Source: Cellvibrio sp. KY-GH-1 (GTDB lineage: Bacteria > Pseudomonadota > Gammaproteobacteria > Pseudomonadales > Cellvibrionaceae). Taken from it: a DNA stretch of 64,000 nt. This document shows, one piece after another, positions 29,273 to 39,661 of the stretch. The DNA lies in the NCBI RefSeq assembly GCF_008806975.1, contig NZ_CP031728.1, positions 2,811,501 through 2,875,500 on the forward strand. The letters are read 5' to 3'. A program made the position numbers and the translations under genes. Under the pieces are notes generated by a model. That model was given only the letters and a program-made list of their open reading frames with translations. It searched no databases and was not told where the DNA came from. How positions within the stretch are numbered: position 1 is the first letter of the stretch; every line of letters starts with the position of its first letter.

Positions 29273-31324
29273 CTAACAGACTATAAGACAGGCTTCGCGT
29301 TTGGCTCTCGTTAGCGCGACATAGATCAGTCGTCTTTGATCTATTGATTGTTTCGCATCACTCTCAACGAGCTTATTTGAAATCACGATAACGCGATCAA
29401 ACTCCAAACCCTTGGCTCTGTGCATGGTTGAGAAAAATACACTATCAACTGAAGTGGTATCTGCTTTGGTCGCTTCCACAGTATCTACAGCGAAACCTTT
29501 GGTTTTGAAATAGTTACTTGCTTGGTCTCGTATCACTTTTGTCGGTGCAACAATACACAGGCTACGTTTTTCAATACCATCGATATTTTGCCACTCTTGG
29601 GTAGCTGAAACAGCTTTGGCAAATGCCACTTCCAATGAGGCAACCTCTTCAACCTTTGGTGCGGGTCCATGAGAAAGAGATTTGTATCTAACGCCTTCAT
29701 CGATACCCTCGTCGAGATCGTCGATCTCTATGCCTTCTAACATCGAAAGTGCTAATTTTCTTATCTCATCCGTGGTTCGATAATTAATATACAATTTTCT
29801 TGCGCGACCCCTGATGTCCACACCACATTGAGACAGCGCAGCTTTATTTCTACTGTAGATTCGCTGATGTCCATCACCGACAAAAAACAATGAATTTTCT
29901 TCAGTGTTAATCATCGCACGCAAAAGTCGAATAGCCTGCGGGCCAAAGTCTTGCGTTTCATCAATCACAATTGCCGAATATTTTCCGAATGGTTTTTCAC
30001 GCAGTAACGTAGCGGCATCACGGTAGGCATCGTCAACTTCTTTTAATTTTCGAATAGAGAGTTGGTGTCGGTATTCTTCAAATACCGGCCATATAGAATC
30101 GCGCACCGCACGTTTCAATACTCCGCCACGGCCAACGCGCTTAGCTAAGCGATATTCGTCCAAAGTTGAAATCCCCTGCGGTAATACAACCTGCTCCAAT
30201 TCTGACTCATAAAATGAATCTGGCAGATCCAGACTTTGATCTTTTGCTGCTAGCGCCATCTCCCATGCCAGCTTGGCATCACCACTGCGGTTATACACAA
30301 TGGTATTCCCATAGCTGCGACCGCGTAAAAAATTATGCACCCAAGCATCCAAATTCGTAACTTCGATTTTTTTTAAGGTGTCCGATGAGCAAAGTGATTT
30401 TAGATTCTGCTCTATATCCAAAGCCAAGTTTTTCGTGAAGGTTGTGAAGAGGACTCGCTCATCGTCCAGGATTTTATTTTCCGCTAACCATTTGGCACGG
30501 TGCATTGCAAGCACTGTTTTACCAGTACCTGCTCCACCTAATACTCTCGCGGGCCCATTGAAATTTTTATTAGCCAACTTACGCTGAGTCGGATGCAAAA
30601 AGACACGCCATTGAGCCAGCGGAGCGTTCATAATGGCTTCGAGCGCCTCATCGTCCACCACAACAAATCGCGCCTGAGACTCAGCGCTATCCAACGCCTT
30701 ACTAAAATCTTGAGTATCAATGACTTGATCAACACGCGTTTCACGTGCCATGAGAATTTGCGTTACAGAATCACCAGCCAAATATAAAAATAAGCCCTCG
30801 TAGGCTTCGATTGGTAAATAGGGCTGGATTCCATCAAGGCTCGTGTCATCAGGCAACTCGCTAACATTTGTTATCCAATCCTCAGGCACGCCAAGACTCA
30901 GCAATTCTTTATCTGTTAATTTACTGAATGGCCTTGTGGGTTCTGAAAAGCTTTTTGATACTGTTTCTTTCACCACGATTTGCTCGGTGAAGACGATTTG
31001 CATTGCACCGGTTATTGGATTGATCGCCAGTTTTTTGTTTTCTGCCCAGCGATAAGCTTCATCATGGTGGGCGACGTAAAGCAGAACATAGACATCGCCG
31101 TTAGCGGGCTTAAAAACAATGCCCCTCCAGTCTTGATCAATCCGCACAGACTTCATGTTTGAATCGCGGGCGGCGTTAATATTTTCGTAATTGATGCCAG
31201 GTGATCTAGGATCTGCTTGAAATTTTATCGCCCACTTTAAAATTTTGTTTTGTATCGCACTGGGAAGTTTGGCTAAATTAGCTAAAAATTCCTGTGCCAA
31301 TGCCACTTTAGGCTGCAAACTCAT
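29273..31324 (-). CDS. UvrD/Rep-like SF1 helicase with N-terminal RelE/ParE-like domain
   Basis: 683 aa. Residues about 1-110 match the RelE/ParE toxin fold pattern: FLANLAKLPSAIQNKILKW, then DSNMKSVRIDQDWRGI and YVLLYVAHHDEAYRWAENK. The rest is a UvrD-type helicase with Walker A GGAGTGKT (about 263-270), FTTFTKNLA, Walker B VIDETQDF, a GDGHQRIY motif III, and C-terminal STMHRAKGLEFDRV and YVALTRAKREA. No nuclease or antitoxin gene is adjacent. It starts 9 bp after the stop of the DruE-like helicase, so the two are likely one operon. The RelE part may bind RNA/ribosome or merely be a protein-interaction module. Confidence 0.85.
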   Translation of the reverse strand: MSLQPKVALAQEFLANLAKLPSAIQNKILKWAIKFQADPRSPGINYENINAARDSNMKSVRIDQDWRGIVFKPANGDVYVLLYVAHHDEAYRWAENKKLAINPITGAMQIVFTEQIVVKETVSKSFSEPTRPFSKLTDKELLSLGVPEDWITNVSELPDDTSLDGIQPYLPIEAYEGLFLYLAGDSVTQILMARETRVDQVIDTQDFSKALDSAESQARFVVVDDEALEAIMNAPLAQWRVFLHPTQRKLANKNFNGPARVLGGAGTGKTVLAMHRAKWLAENKILDDERVLFTTFTKNLALDIEQNLKSLCSSDTLKKIEVTNLDAWVHNFLRGRSYGNTIVYNRSGDAKLAWEMALAAKDQSLDLPDSFYESELEQVVLPQGISTLDEYRLAKRVGRGGVLKRAVRDSIWPVFEEYRHQLSIRKLKEVDDAYRDAATLLREKPFGKYSAIVIDETQDFGPQAIRLLRAMINTEENSLFFVGDGHQRIYSRNKAALSQCGVDIRGRARKLYINYRTTDEIRKLALSMLEGIEIDDLDEGIDEGVRYKSLSHGPAPKVEEVASLEVAFAKAVSATQEWQNIDGIEKRSLCIVAPTKVIRDQASNYFKTKGFAVDTVEATKADTTSVDSVFFSTMHRAKGLEFDRVIVISNKLVESDAKQSIDQRRLIYVALTRAKREACLIVC

Positions 31325-31333
31325 AGCAACTCC

Positions 31334-34300
31334 TTAATGTTGATCTGCCAAAAGGCTTTGTATTTCTGTAGGCCAATCAGGCTTGGCGACCACAACGCGC
31401 CAACCATCAGCTTCCCATATTTGCACACTCTTTACCTCATCGCCGACCAAAACCGCTACTTTCTGGCTAACCCATACAAGCTCAGCAATATATTCCACAT
31501 TATTCACATCAATCGAATAACCTACCTCGTCGGGCGGCTCTACACGCAAAGCTTGAAGTGCTCTTACGTCAGGTAACAGTGAAGAGATAATGGAATCAAA
31601 AACGGCATTCCATTCTTGTTCTTGAGCTCCGGCCAGCTCGTTAAGTGATGAGGAACCACGCACCCCTGAAGATAAACAAGAATAATCATCAGCGTCTAAA
31701 CCAGCCCTAGTAACCATCAACGTACCAGGCAATACTTGCAAGTGATTGTACAAACTTAACCAATAGCGCCATATCTCGCGTAACGTATCAGCGTCTGCTA
31801 ATTTTTCATCCAGCAATACAACTCCGGAACTGTCACCTTGAGAAAAATCAGCTTTTGCAAAAGACTGAGGCCACTGAATTCTGACGCAAGGCTGGATATT
31901 TACAGCGCTAATAACAGGCGCAGCAGTTTTAGAATAGACCTGCATAAATTCAGGCAGCATATCCCAATAGTTTTTTTGATCTGCACGCAATGATGAAACC
32001 AGAGTTGGATCTATATTCAACATTCGAAAAGCCAGAGCGGCTGCCTGTCGTTGCATAAAGATTAAATGCGCATCGTTAGTTGAATCAGCATCAGAAGCCA
32101 GAAATTCAAGTAGAAGTGCAATCGAATTTTGTTTAAATTTTAGTTCATTTGCTTTGAGCGGAGACGGTGTTTTGGACCCGTCGTTATTCGAGAATCGCCC
32201 CACCAGATCCAAATCAGTCTGAATATCACCCCGCAAAGCACCATCAATATCGTCGCTCGTTACAGACCATACCCAAAAATTTTCGCTCATAACAAGCGCA
32301 GATCGTTTACGCGCATCCTCTCTTAAAATTGCTTGGTGGTATTGCCAGCCATCACAAAAGACGGCGATTGGACGACGTAAAGTCTTTGCTTTAATTGGCC
32401 AGATAACACAGTCAGGTTTACATGCATAAGCAACACCTTGGTCTTTGCCAAGGTTGACTTGTAATTCAATCCAATACTTTTCGTGACCAATAGATAGCGA
32501 ATAGCCTGATTTGCCCTTGATAATATCGCGTTCGATTTTTGCATTGACGAGTCCATTCTTGCCAGACAAACGCTTCAGGCTTTCAATGAATCTGGACTCC
32601 AAAACTGAGTCAAATTGAGGGTTAATAAAGATCTCGGAAATATTATTAACTTTCTCTAATTTATCCGTTGAGACCAATAATTCGCTTAACAAATCTGCAG
32701 CACAAGAACGGGATACCTTTTCCATAGCGCGCCCCAATCGATATTGGTACAAGCATCGATAGCATCCGTCTTTTTCGGGGGCAAGATTGCAACGACAGGA
32801 CTGTATAGCGTCAAATGCAAGCTTCAACACATCAGTAAGCGTTTGAGCTTTTTCGCTCAAGAGTTGATCCAGATAACCAGTGCCGCCGGGTACTGAGTCA
32901 TACAACATAATGTAATGACGACGAGCTACACCATCTGCTACCGGCTCGTCCTGCGCAATCATTCGCAGATGATCTACCTTGCCACCAAAACGTTTCTTTA
33001 GACCGAGTTGTAGTGCGGCCATGAAAGATTGGATAACTCGCTCATCAACGCCAGTTCTGGAGAAAGGAACCAATATACGTAACGCTTCTGAGGTAAACTC
33101 GCGATACAAAAATAGACAATCCACAATATTGTCGGGTGAATCAGAATCGCGATGAATACAATCGAAGGCGTGGTCTTGCGCTTTCGACTGTCCATCACGT
33201 CGTATTGGTTTCTGAACTTTTCCACAATGCTTGCATAATTTGAATCCGGGACGGGCTGATTCTTTATCAGCAATTTTAAATTTATCCCCACTTCCCCCCG
33301 ATTCGCCAAAGTTAATATCGCGAAACTGGACTTTGCTGATAAATTCAAATCCAAATGGCAGAGAATCTGATTTCAGTCGCCATGCATGTTTTACGTGCTG
33401 GATATCAAACTCTGCAAGCAATTGCCGCTCATAAAATTTAGGCTCGCGCTCTTCCGCACTGTCATCAATTCGAACTTTGGTGTCATCGCTATTGGCTATA
33501 GCTTGTTTGAAGCGAAGCAATTGTCGTTTTTGAGTAATATTTTTCCACATGAGATCGCCGCATTTTGGACACATCTCTTGGTTATCTCCGACTTCGTCTA
33601 AATGTTCCATATGCTGGCAGGATGGACAAAGTCGCCAAGTTTCTGGCTTGGAAAGACTCATATTAATTTGATCGATTTCGACGCGTCGTTGATTTGCATA
33701 AAACCTATTTTCCGGTGCAAATTCAGATAGGGCCGACGCAGCAGGTCGTTCGTATTTTAACGCGGGAAGTGCAATATAATTATTCTCACTGACTTCATCT
33801 GACGCTTTCTTTCGCCATAGGATGGATTTCAATTCCACGCCAGCCTCTGGGAAAGCATAATTAGGAATTAAGCCTTCATCGGCCAAGGTGTTCAGTAGCT
33901 CACGCTGGTCAATTTCGCGAATAATAGCCAACGCACTATCGCGTTCACGCTGAAGCTGCTCAATTTCCGCGGTGATTGCTTCATCTTTTGGTTGTTTAAC
34001 TAAAGAACCTAATTTTTCTTTAATCGCATCGGCTCTTTTCTTTTGCAAGGATTTTTCTTTCTGCAAATTTTCAAATACTTCAAATAAGCGGACTACAATA
34101 CTTTTTTCGTCCTCTGAGCCTTTGTAATATTGGGTGATACGTGTTGTGATGGCTTCTGGAATATTGTTGCCCAGTAAAGCGATAAATCCTGGCAACAGTT
34201 TCGCCTCGTGCAACTCCATGTAATTTTTTAATAAGTAAGGGAAGCGCTTTTCATCGTGTTTTTCTATAGCGGAAAGCACGAGTGATGTCTTATCTGGTAA

Positions 34301-37300
34301 AGCAGATTCAGCAATTCCACTGGCAACCCAATCATCCATACAAAATGCCATTAACTGCCGACGCAACACTTCCGGTGCCTGCAAGAAAATTCCAGGCGGA
34401 GTCACATCACCAGACAACATTTCTTCTGGTTCTGCAAAAAAATAAAGATCATGCGGGCTGGTACCATCTGCCAGTGTTGTGGTCATGGCATTGCCATCAC
34501 GACGCCCGGCACGCCCAATGCGCTGCAAAAAGCTGGCTTGATTGGGAGGAACCGAACACAACAACACAGAAGACAAACTCCCAATGTCTACACCCATTTC
34601 TAATGTGGGCGTAGCCGATAAAAGATTTTCATACCAAGGCTGTGCTGTCTCATGCTTGAAGCGCGATTCCAACTGCTCACGCTCGTCACGCTCTAACAGC
34701 CCGGTATGTTCTGCGGCTATAACTCGGCGTAAATCACCTGAACTGAAACGGTCACGAAGCCATGAATCAGGTTCGCCAATCAATGAATAGCGAATGGATA
34801 CAGAATCCAAACATGGCATGCCTACTAATAATTCAGCCGCCTCTGCGGGGACTGTTAAGCGGCGCTTTTTATCTTCTGTAAACAGTAGCTGGGTTTGTGA
34901 ATAGAGATTTATTGATTGTGGGCTTAATCCAATGCTAGGCCCAAATCTTTCACTTGTATGCCTGTGTAAAATTTCTTGTGCGATTAAAATTTCGATAGCT
35001 TCAATGTAAGCCGCTTCGGCTATACCTATTTGCACCAATATTACATCATCACCAATACATGCATCGAACCAATTTTGGTACCACGTTTTTCTTAACGAGC
35101 CAGTTAACTTATCAAATTCGCGGTGATTCCCTAGGGTAAGGAATACTGGATGCGGGGTTTTGTCTCCAAGTGGTGGTAACCATTCACTTCGACTTTTAGC
35201 AAACGTAAAGCTGCTTATTTTTGCATCGTCTAAGTACGCTTGCATCTCCAAATAGAAAACCGCACCGCGCCTGCGTAATTGTGTTAAGAATCCCCATAGC
35301 CAATGAAACACAACTGTCTCACTCAGATGCTGTAAACCTAATTTATTTTGCAATTGCGGAATCAGCTTGGTGACTGCAATTTTTAAATGTTTTACATCGG
35401 GAGCAAGTGTTGCTTTACCGATGCGATCTAAATTTCGGCCTCGTTGGCTTAAATAGGTGAATTCAGACACCGCCTGCCATGCCAGACGTTTTTGAACACG
35501 AAATGGTAATTTGCTATTGGCTGGTAGCGTCTCTTTTTTTAATAACTCCTCAGCCCAATCTTTTTGCCAGAGCATATTCGGGCCAATGAATTCCGCCACG
35601 AAACGCTCTCTTGACATGTGGATGGGTGAACCTTCTGTTTTCCATGCAACTTCTAGCTGCTCCAAAAAACGGTTCCAGGGAATTGCAGCTTGCCCGATGT
35701 GATCAATGACTTTAGCGATTGCTGTACGTGTAGTATTGGCATAAGTACGCGCCGTAAAAAATCCAGCGCGATGCGCAGCATCTTGCACAGAATCTGAAAA
35801 CGCGATGAGTTTCTTATCATCATTAAACGGGCTGGACCAGGTTTGCTCTACAACTTGCGCGCCCAAGGTTGCACTGCGAGCACCTAACAAGATGAGGCGA
35901 TTGCGACTGCCGCAATCAGGGCAGGTATCGTCGTGATAATTGACCTTGGTCTGACCACTCTCAGATGATCGGACGGCAGAGGTTCTAAACACACCAATTA
36001 AACGGTCAGATCCACAGCTTGAGCATTCCGCACCCTGACCTTGCAAATGACCACAATCAGCACACAACAGCTGCTGGGCACCTTCGACAGGTAGTTGTTT
36101 GCTATAGCCCTTTTCTGGATATAAGCGCACGACGTCAGGATTGGCAGCAAACCAACCGTTATAAATTTCTTCCAAATTGTTGGATATCTTTGTGGCAGTT
36201 CCTGGCATCCGCGACAACCAAGCAGAACTGTGACAGTTGGTGCATTGAATCAGGGGCAAAAATAATGCTGAACGATTGCCGGGTAGGTCTTTGTCAGAAT
36301 ACAAACGCACTTCACTCGCGATAGGCGAAACATTCGTAACCATTCGGCGTAATTCACGTATCCAGATTTGCGTGCGCAGATTTAGTAAGGGTAATTTTTC
36401 TGCCTCAGGATTGCGTGCCCATGCGACCAACACTAAAAGCGCATCCAATAAGCGATCAATATGTTTTCGCGCAGCTTCACTTAGCCCTTTAAGGTCTGTG
36501 TGCAGCTCGGCCAGTGAAATCACATCACCTTTGGCCTTTTTAAGTAGATTGGAAAAGAGAACATGATGTTTTAAGAGATTTCCCAATTGCTTACGCCATT
36601 CAGGATCATTTACGTCGTCTGGTGCAGGCAGCTCGGGGAAAAACAATTCAAACCAGGCTTTAACAGCTTCTTGTTGACTCGCATATTGGGTGTGATCCAG
36701 TTGTTGTACCAAACCCTCATGCCAGTTAATAAAATATTCTATCGGCGCATCGGCTAAAAATTCTGCCACTGATTTGCGATTTTCAGTGACGACCGATTCC
36801 AAGGTAAATTCTTCACCAAAGATTTGACCTGCATAATCACAGAGCGGAGCCATACCCTCTGCGCCGCCCAAGGTTGCTGATGTGCCAGCACAAATCAAGT
36901 GATTGTTAGGTATCTTTAACCTTGCTCGCAGGCGACGAATCAACATCGCCAAATCCGTACCCTGGGCACCGTCAAACGTGTGCAATTCATCTACGACTAA
37001 ATAACGCAATGTTTCCGAGTTATTGTGCATCCACAGTTTGCGATCTTTTGGTCGGATTAATAAGTAATCCAACATTTTGTAGTTTGTGAGCAAAATATCC
37101 GGCGGGTTGTTGCGCAATACATCTTGATCATAAATCACTTCATGCTGGGTCATCATCATGCCATCGCCAGTAGCAGACTTTTGCCCACCCACAAACAGCC
37201 CCACACGCATACCCGCAAATGCGGGTGTCTTGCTGATAACTTCCGCGAAGCGCCGCGCCTGATCACTTGCCAACGCGTTCATAGGGTAAATCACTAGCGC

Positions 37301-37684
37301 TTTTATTCCCTTTTCACCCGCATTGTTCGCACGTAGCACATGGTCTAATAGTGGATACAAAAAGCATTCTGTTTTACCACTACCAGTACCCGTAGCCACA
37401 AGCGTATTAGCTGCAAGTTTATTGCTGGTTAGTCTGTTCCAAGCGGCTTCCTGATGAATATAAGCAGGGTTTTCGGTAGTAAAACCTGTAAAAAATGTTT
37501 TGCCACTTTCACCCAATCGAAACGGTAAACCCAGTTGTAAATAAGGGCCTTTCATCCAGGCGGATTCTTCATCCACAAAGCGTTGCATCACACCGCTAAA
37601 AAATGAATCGGAAGGCTCAAAACCCGTGAGTAAAAATTGCTTTATCCCTTGTTGAATATCACGGATGAGTAATGAGGGCAGCAT
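31334..37684 (-). CDS. Giant DEAD/DEAH helicase with DUF1998 and C-terminal nuclease-like region (DruE-like)
   Basis: 2116 aa. SF2 helicase core in the first ~1100 residues: Walker A TGTGSGKTE (about 96-104), DELH box near 233, SATLGG, and motif VI QRIGRAGRRDGN near 1060. Several zinc-ribbon Cys pairs follow, then DUF1998 (YDSVPGGTGYLDQL and the C.C...C..C cluster in SCRCNLAPEKDGCYRC). Residues about 1700-1800 look like a PD-(D/E)XK/Vsr-type fold (KPDCVIW then IAVFCDGWQYH). Size and order resemble DruE of Druantia, but no recognisable DruA-D, F-H or M gene is adjacent. It sits between RloB (9-bp gap) and the RelE-UvrD gene (9-bp gap). Confidence 0.85.
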   Translation of the reverse strand: MLPSLLIRDIQQGIKQFLLTGFEPSDSFFSGVMQRFVDEESAWMKGPYLQLGLPFRLGESGKTFFTGFTTENPAYIHQEAAWNRLTSNKLAANTLVATGTGSGKTECFLYPLLDHVLRANNAGEKGIKALVIYPMNALASDQARRFAEVISKTPAFAGMRVGLFVGGQKSATGDGMMMTQHEVIYDQDVLRNNPPDILLTNYKMLDYLLIRPKDRKLWMHNNSETLRYLVVDELHTFDGAQGTDLAMLIRRLRARLKIPNNHLICAGTSATLGGAEGMAPLCDYAGQIFGEEFTLESVVTENRKSVAEFLADAPIEYFINWHEGLVQQLDHTQYASQQEAVKAWFELFFPELPAPDDVNDPEWRKQLGNLLKHHVLFSNLLKKAKGDVISLAELHTDLKGLSEAARKHIDRLLDALLVLVAWARNPEAEKLPLLNLRTQIWIRELRRMVTNVSPIASEVRLYSDKDLPGNRSALFLPLIQCTNCHSSAWLSRMPGTATKISNNLEEIYNGWFAANPDVVRLYPEKGYSKQLPVEGAQQLLCADCGHLQGQGAECSSCGSDRLIGVFRTSAVRSSESGQTKVNYHDDTCPDCGSRNRLILLGARSATLGAQVVEQTWSSPFNDDKKLIAFSDSVQDAAHRAGFFTARTYANTTRTAIAKVIDHIGQAAIPWNRFLEQLEVAWKTEGSPIHMSRERFVAEFIGPNMLWQKDWAEELLKKETLPANSKLPFRVQKRLAWQAVSEFTYLSQRGRNLDRIGKATLAPDVKHLKIAVTKLIPQLQNKLGLQHLSETVVFHWLWGFLTQLRRRGAVFYLEMQAYLDDAKISSFTFAKSRSEWLPPLGDKTPHPVFLTLGNHREFDKLTGSLRKTWYQNWFDACIGDDVILVQIGIAEAAYIEAIEILIAQEILHRHTSERFGPSIGLSPQSINLYSQTQLLFTEDKKRRLTVPAEAAELLVGMPCLDSVSIRYSLIGEPDSWLRDRFSSGDLRRVIAAEHTGLLERDEREQLESRFKHETAQPWYENLLSATPTLEMGVDIGSLSSVLLCSVPPNQASFLQRIGRAGRRDGNAMTTTLADGTSPHDLYFFAEPEEMLSGDVTPPGIFLQAPEVLRRQLMAFCMDDWVASGIAESALPDKTSLVLSAIEKHDEKRFPYLLKNYMELHEAKLLPGFIALLGNNIPEAITTRITQYYKGSEDEKSIVVRLFEVFENLQKEKSLQKKRADAIKEKLGSLVKQPKDEAITAEIEQLQRERDSALAIIREIDQRELLNTLADEGLIPNYAFPEAGVELKSILWRKKASDEVSENNYIALPALKYERPAASALSEFAPENRFYANQRRVEIDQINMSLSKPETWRLCPSCQHMEHLDEVGDNQEMCPKCGDLMWKNITQKRQLLRFKQAIANSDDTKVRIDDSAEEREPKFYERQLLAEFDIQHVKHAWRLKSDSLPFGFEFISKVQFRDINFGESGGSGDKFKIADKESARPGFKLCKHCGKVQKPIRRDGQSKAQDHAFDCIHRDSDSPDNIVDCLFLYREFTSEALRILVPFSRTGVDERVIQSFMAALQLGLKKRFGGKVDHLRMIAQDEPVADGVARRHYIMLYDSVPGGTGYLDQLLSEKAQTLTDVLKLAFDAIQSCRCNLAPEKDGCYRCLYQYRLGRAMEKVSRSCAADLLSELLVSTDKLEKVNNISEIFINPQFDSVLESRFIESLKRLSGKNGLVNAKIERDIIKGKSGYSLSIGHEKYWIELQVNLGKDQGVAYACKPDCVIWPIKAKTLRRPIAVFCDGWQYHQAILREDARKRSALVMSENFWVWSVTSDDIDGALRGDIQTDLDLVGRFSNNDGSKTPSPLKANELKFKQNSIALLLEFLASDADSTNDAHLIFMQRQAAALAFRMLNIDPTLVSSLRADQKNYWDMLPEFMQVYSKTAAPVISAVNIQPCVRIQWPQSFAKADFSQGDSSGVVLLDEKLADADTLREIWRYWLSLYNHLQVLPGTLMVTRAGLDADDYSCLSSGVRGSSSLNELAGAQEQEWNAVFDSIISSLLPDVRALQALRVEPPDEVGYSIDVNNVEYIAELVWVSQKVAVLVGDEVKSVQIWEADGWRVVVAKPDWPTEIQSLLADQH

Positions 37685-37693
37685 GAAGTATCC

Positions 37694-38368
37694 TTAACGT
37701 CGGAGTTTTGTTAATAATTGCACCAACTCCACAATCGCAGTAAATGGCTCTGGATCTGTGCGCGCACCGAATCGCTCAGCAAGTCGTTCGGCTCTTTCTG
37801 TAGCGGTAGCAATATCTTGGCTGGTATTCGCAAAGGTGTTATTTGCACCTTTTTCATAGTTTGGAATGTATTGCCTCAGCCGACGGAAAACCTCATCCCT
37901 ATGCAACGGAGCTAGTACATCTTCAAAGTGCAGCAATAGCCACAACTCAAAACTGGGCACCGATGCTATTGCCTGAAAGGTGATAAGTTGCTTCGCGTCA
38001 TTCTTGAGCTTGCCATTCAATGATTCCGCCAAGGCTAAAGCTTGGTGATAACTCTCATGACTATCGCGATCAAACACGGCAAACACTTTTTCAAATGCAC
38101 GCGGTTGAATATTTTTATGGCTGTCACCATTAACGAATAAGTGGTGTGCATACTGCACGACTTGAATAGGGGCTGTGCCTAATTCGCTCGGGCGAACTTC
38201 TACATTAGCGGTATGTAGGCGGTAGGCGGCACGAATCTCACGAAAGTAGTTTGGCTCGGTTTTACTGCCCTCTGAAATAATCAGAATGCGATCATAGCTT
38301 GCGCGTCGTCCTTGCTTACGCTCAAGCTGTTTTTTCTGGCGCTCTTTAGGAGAATTATCGCGCGCCAT
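37694..38368 (-). CDS. RloB family protein (AbiLii-like, TOPRIM-type)
   Basis: 224 aa. The RloB signature SEGSKTEPNYF (32-42) and a downstream FDRD acidic pair (about 111-114) fit the TOPRIM-like nuclease fold assigned to this family. A strongly basic, charged N-terminus precedes it. The gene overlaps the RloA-like ATPase by one base, the standard two-gene arrangement, and the pair resembles AbiL (AbiLi ATPase plus AbiLii RloB) known from lactococcal abortive infection. RloB is the expected effector, activated through the ATPase; that mechanism is inference from related OLD/PARIS-type pairs. Confidence 0.87.
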   Translation of the reverse strand: MARDNSPKERQKKQLERKQGRRASYDRILIISEGSKTEPNYFREIRAAYRLHTANVEVRPSELGTAPIQVVQYAHHLFVNGDSHKNIQPRAFEKVFAVFDRDSHESYHQALALAESLNGKLKNDAKQLITFQAIASVPSFELWLLLHFEDVLAPLHRDEVFRRLRQYIPNYEKGANNTFANTSQDIATATERAERLAERFGARTDPEPFTAIVELVQLLTKLRR

Positions 38369-39636
38369 CAGTGTTTCAATCCCGCGTTAGTATCAAGAAA
38401 TGGGACGCCGCCATAGCGCCCCATAAGATAACCCCGTTCTAATGCTTCATTCTTGCGAGGGCTAAATTCAGATAGGCCTATTAACGAAGACGATTGATCA
38501 GCATTTTTTTCAACAAACCAAATTTGATCACGGCGAAATAAATCCGGTGCATCCAGCAAGGAAGTGTCGTGAGTCGTAAAAATTAATTGCGCACCTTTTT
38601 GATTAATGTCCGGGCGATGAAACAACCTAACCAGCTCACGCACTAACAAAGTGTGCAAGCTAGTGTCCAGCTCATCAATGACCAAGGTTAACCCTTTATT
38701 GAGAATATCCAGCACGGGCCCCGCAAGAAACAGTAAGTTGCGCGTGCCGTTGGATTCATCCATTAAATCAAATACGGCTTTACCTTGTTCAGTGACATGG
38801 TGAAAACGCAATTGGTGTTCTTCCACTTCTTCCGCCCGCACTTCAGTTTTCCCAGCGACCAAATCGAAGTGAACTCGCTGCCCGGCTACCTTGCGGGTTT
38901 CTACCTCAATGTTGGCAATACTGATATCAGCAGCCGATAAAAAATCACAGATTTCTTTGCGCCCATCGTTTTGCTTCAGCATTTGAATGGAAATTTGTGG
39001 GTTGAGCTGGGCATTCTCATTAAAAATCACCAAGTGATTTAAAAACCAATCAAACACAGGGCGTAAAGCCTCGCTATTTAATTGCACTGCCATGGACAAA
39101 AACAGCGAATTGGGTCGGGTCGCACCTTCCCACACCGCTTTTGCGCCTTTAAGGCCGGGCCCAAAGTCATACACGTCAACACCCGCATTAGTGTCGAATT
39201 GGCGATCAAACCAACGTTGGGGTTTAAAGGCTTTGTAAACCAATAAATATTCTTTGACGATGCGCTGGGAAGTCATGGCAAAGCCGTATTGATAACGGAT
39301 GCCGTTCAACAAAAAGGTGACTTCAAATTCACTGGGTAGGCTTGCTGAACTTGCATCCAGCCTGAAAGGTTGCACAGCAAAGGTTTGACCGGGTTGGATA
39401 GCCGTTGCGGATTCAACCACCACACCCCGCATGTATTGCAGTGCTTTGATGAGATTGGATTTGCCACTGGCATTAGCGCCATACACAGCGGCGCTGCGCA
39501 ACAACACCGGCGCTGCGCCTATGCCTGTAGCGATGGTATGGGTGGCTTCCAAGGTTTTATCTTTGGCGGCCACAAGGCTCAGGACCTGTTCGTCCCGCAG
39601 GCTGCGGAAGTTTTTGACACGAAACTCAACCAGCAT
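38368..39636 (-). CDS. AAA15-type ABC ATPase (RloA/AbiLi-like)
   Basis: 422 aa. Begins MLVEFRVKNFRSLRDEQVLSL, the usual start of AAA15/OLD-like ATPases; Walker A GANASGKS (53-60), Walker B LVIDELDTSLH and the switch THDTSLLD are intact. There is no long coiled coil. Overlap with RloB shows it is the ATPase half of that pair. It is the first gene of the seven-gene leftward run reaching the ABC-3C genes; the 142-bp gap upstream carries the AAAAGCAAATATT repeats and presumably the promoter. Confidence 0.88.
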   Translation of the reverse strand: MLVEFRVKNFRSLRDEQVLSLVAAKDKTLEATHTIATGIGAAPVLLRSAAVYGANASGKSNLIKALQYMRGVVVESATAIQPGQTFAVQPFRLDASSASLPSEFEVTFLLNGIRYQYGFAMTSQRIVKEYLLVYKAFKPQRWFDRQFDTNAGVDVYDFGPGLKGAKAVWEGATRPNSLFLSMAVQLNSEALRPVFDWFLNHLVIFNENAQLNPQISIQMLKQNDGRKEICDFLSAADISIANIEVETRKVAGQRVHFDLVAGKTEVRAEEVEEHQLRFHHVTEQGKAVFDLMDESNGTRNLLFLAGPVLDILNKGLTLVIDELDTSLHTLLVRELVRLFHRPDINQKGAQLIFTTHDTSLLDAPDLFRRDQIWFVEKNADQSSSLIGLSEFSPRKNEALERGYLMGRYGGVPFLDTNAGLKH

Positions 39637-39661
39637 TTTATTTGCCTATCATTATTGAAAT

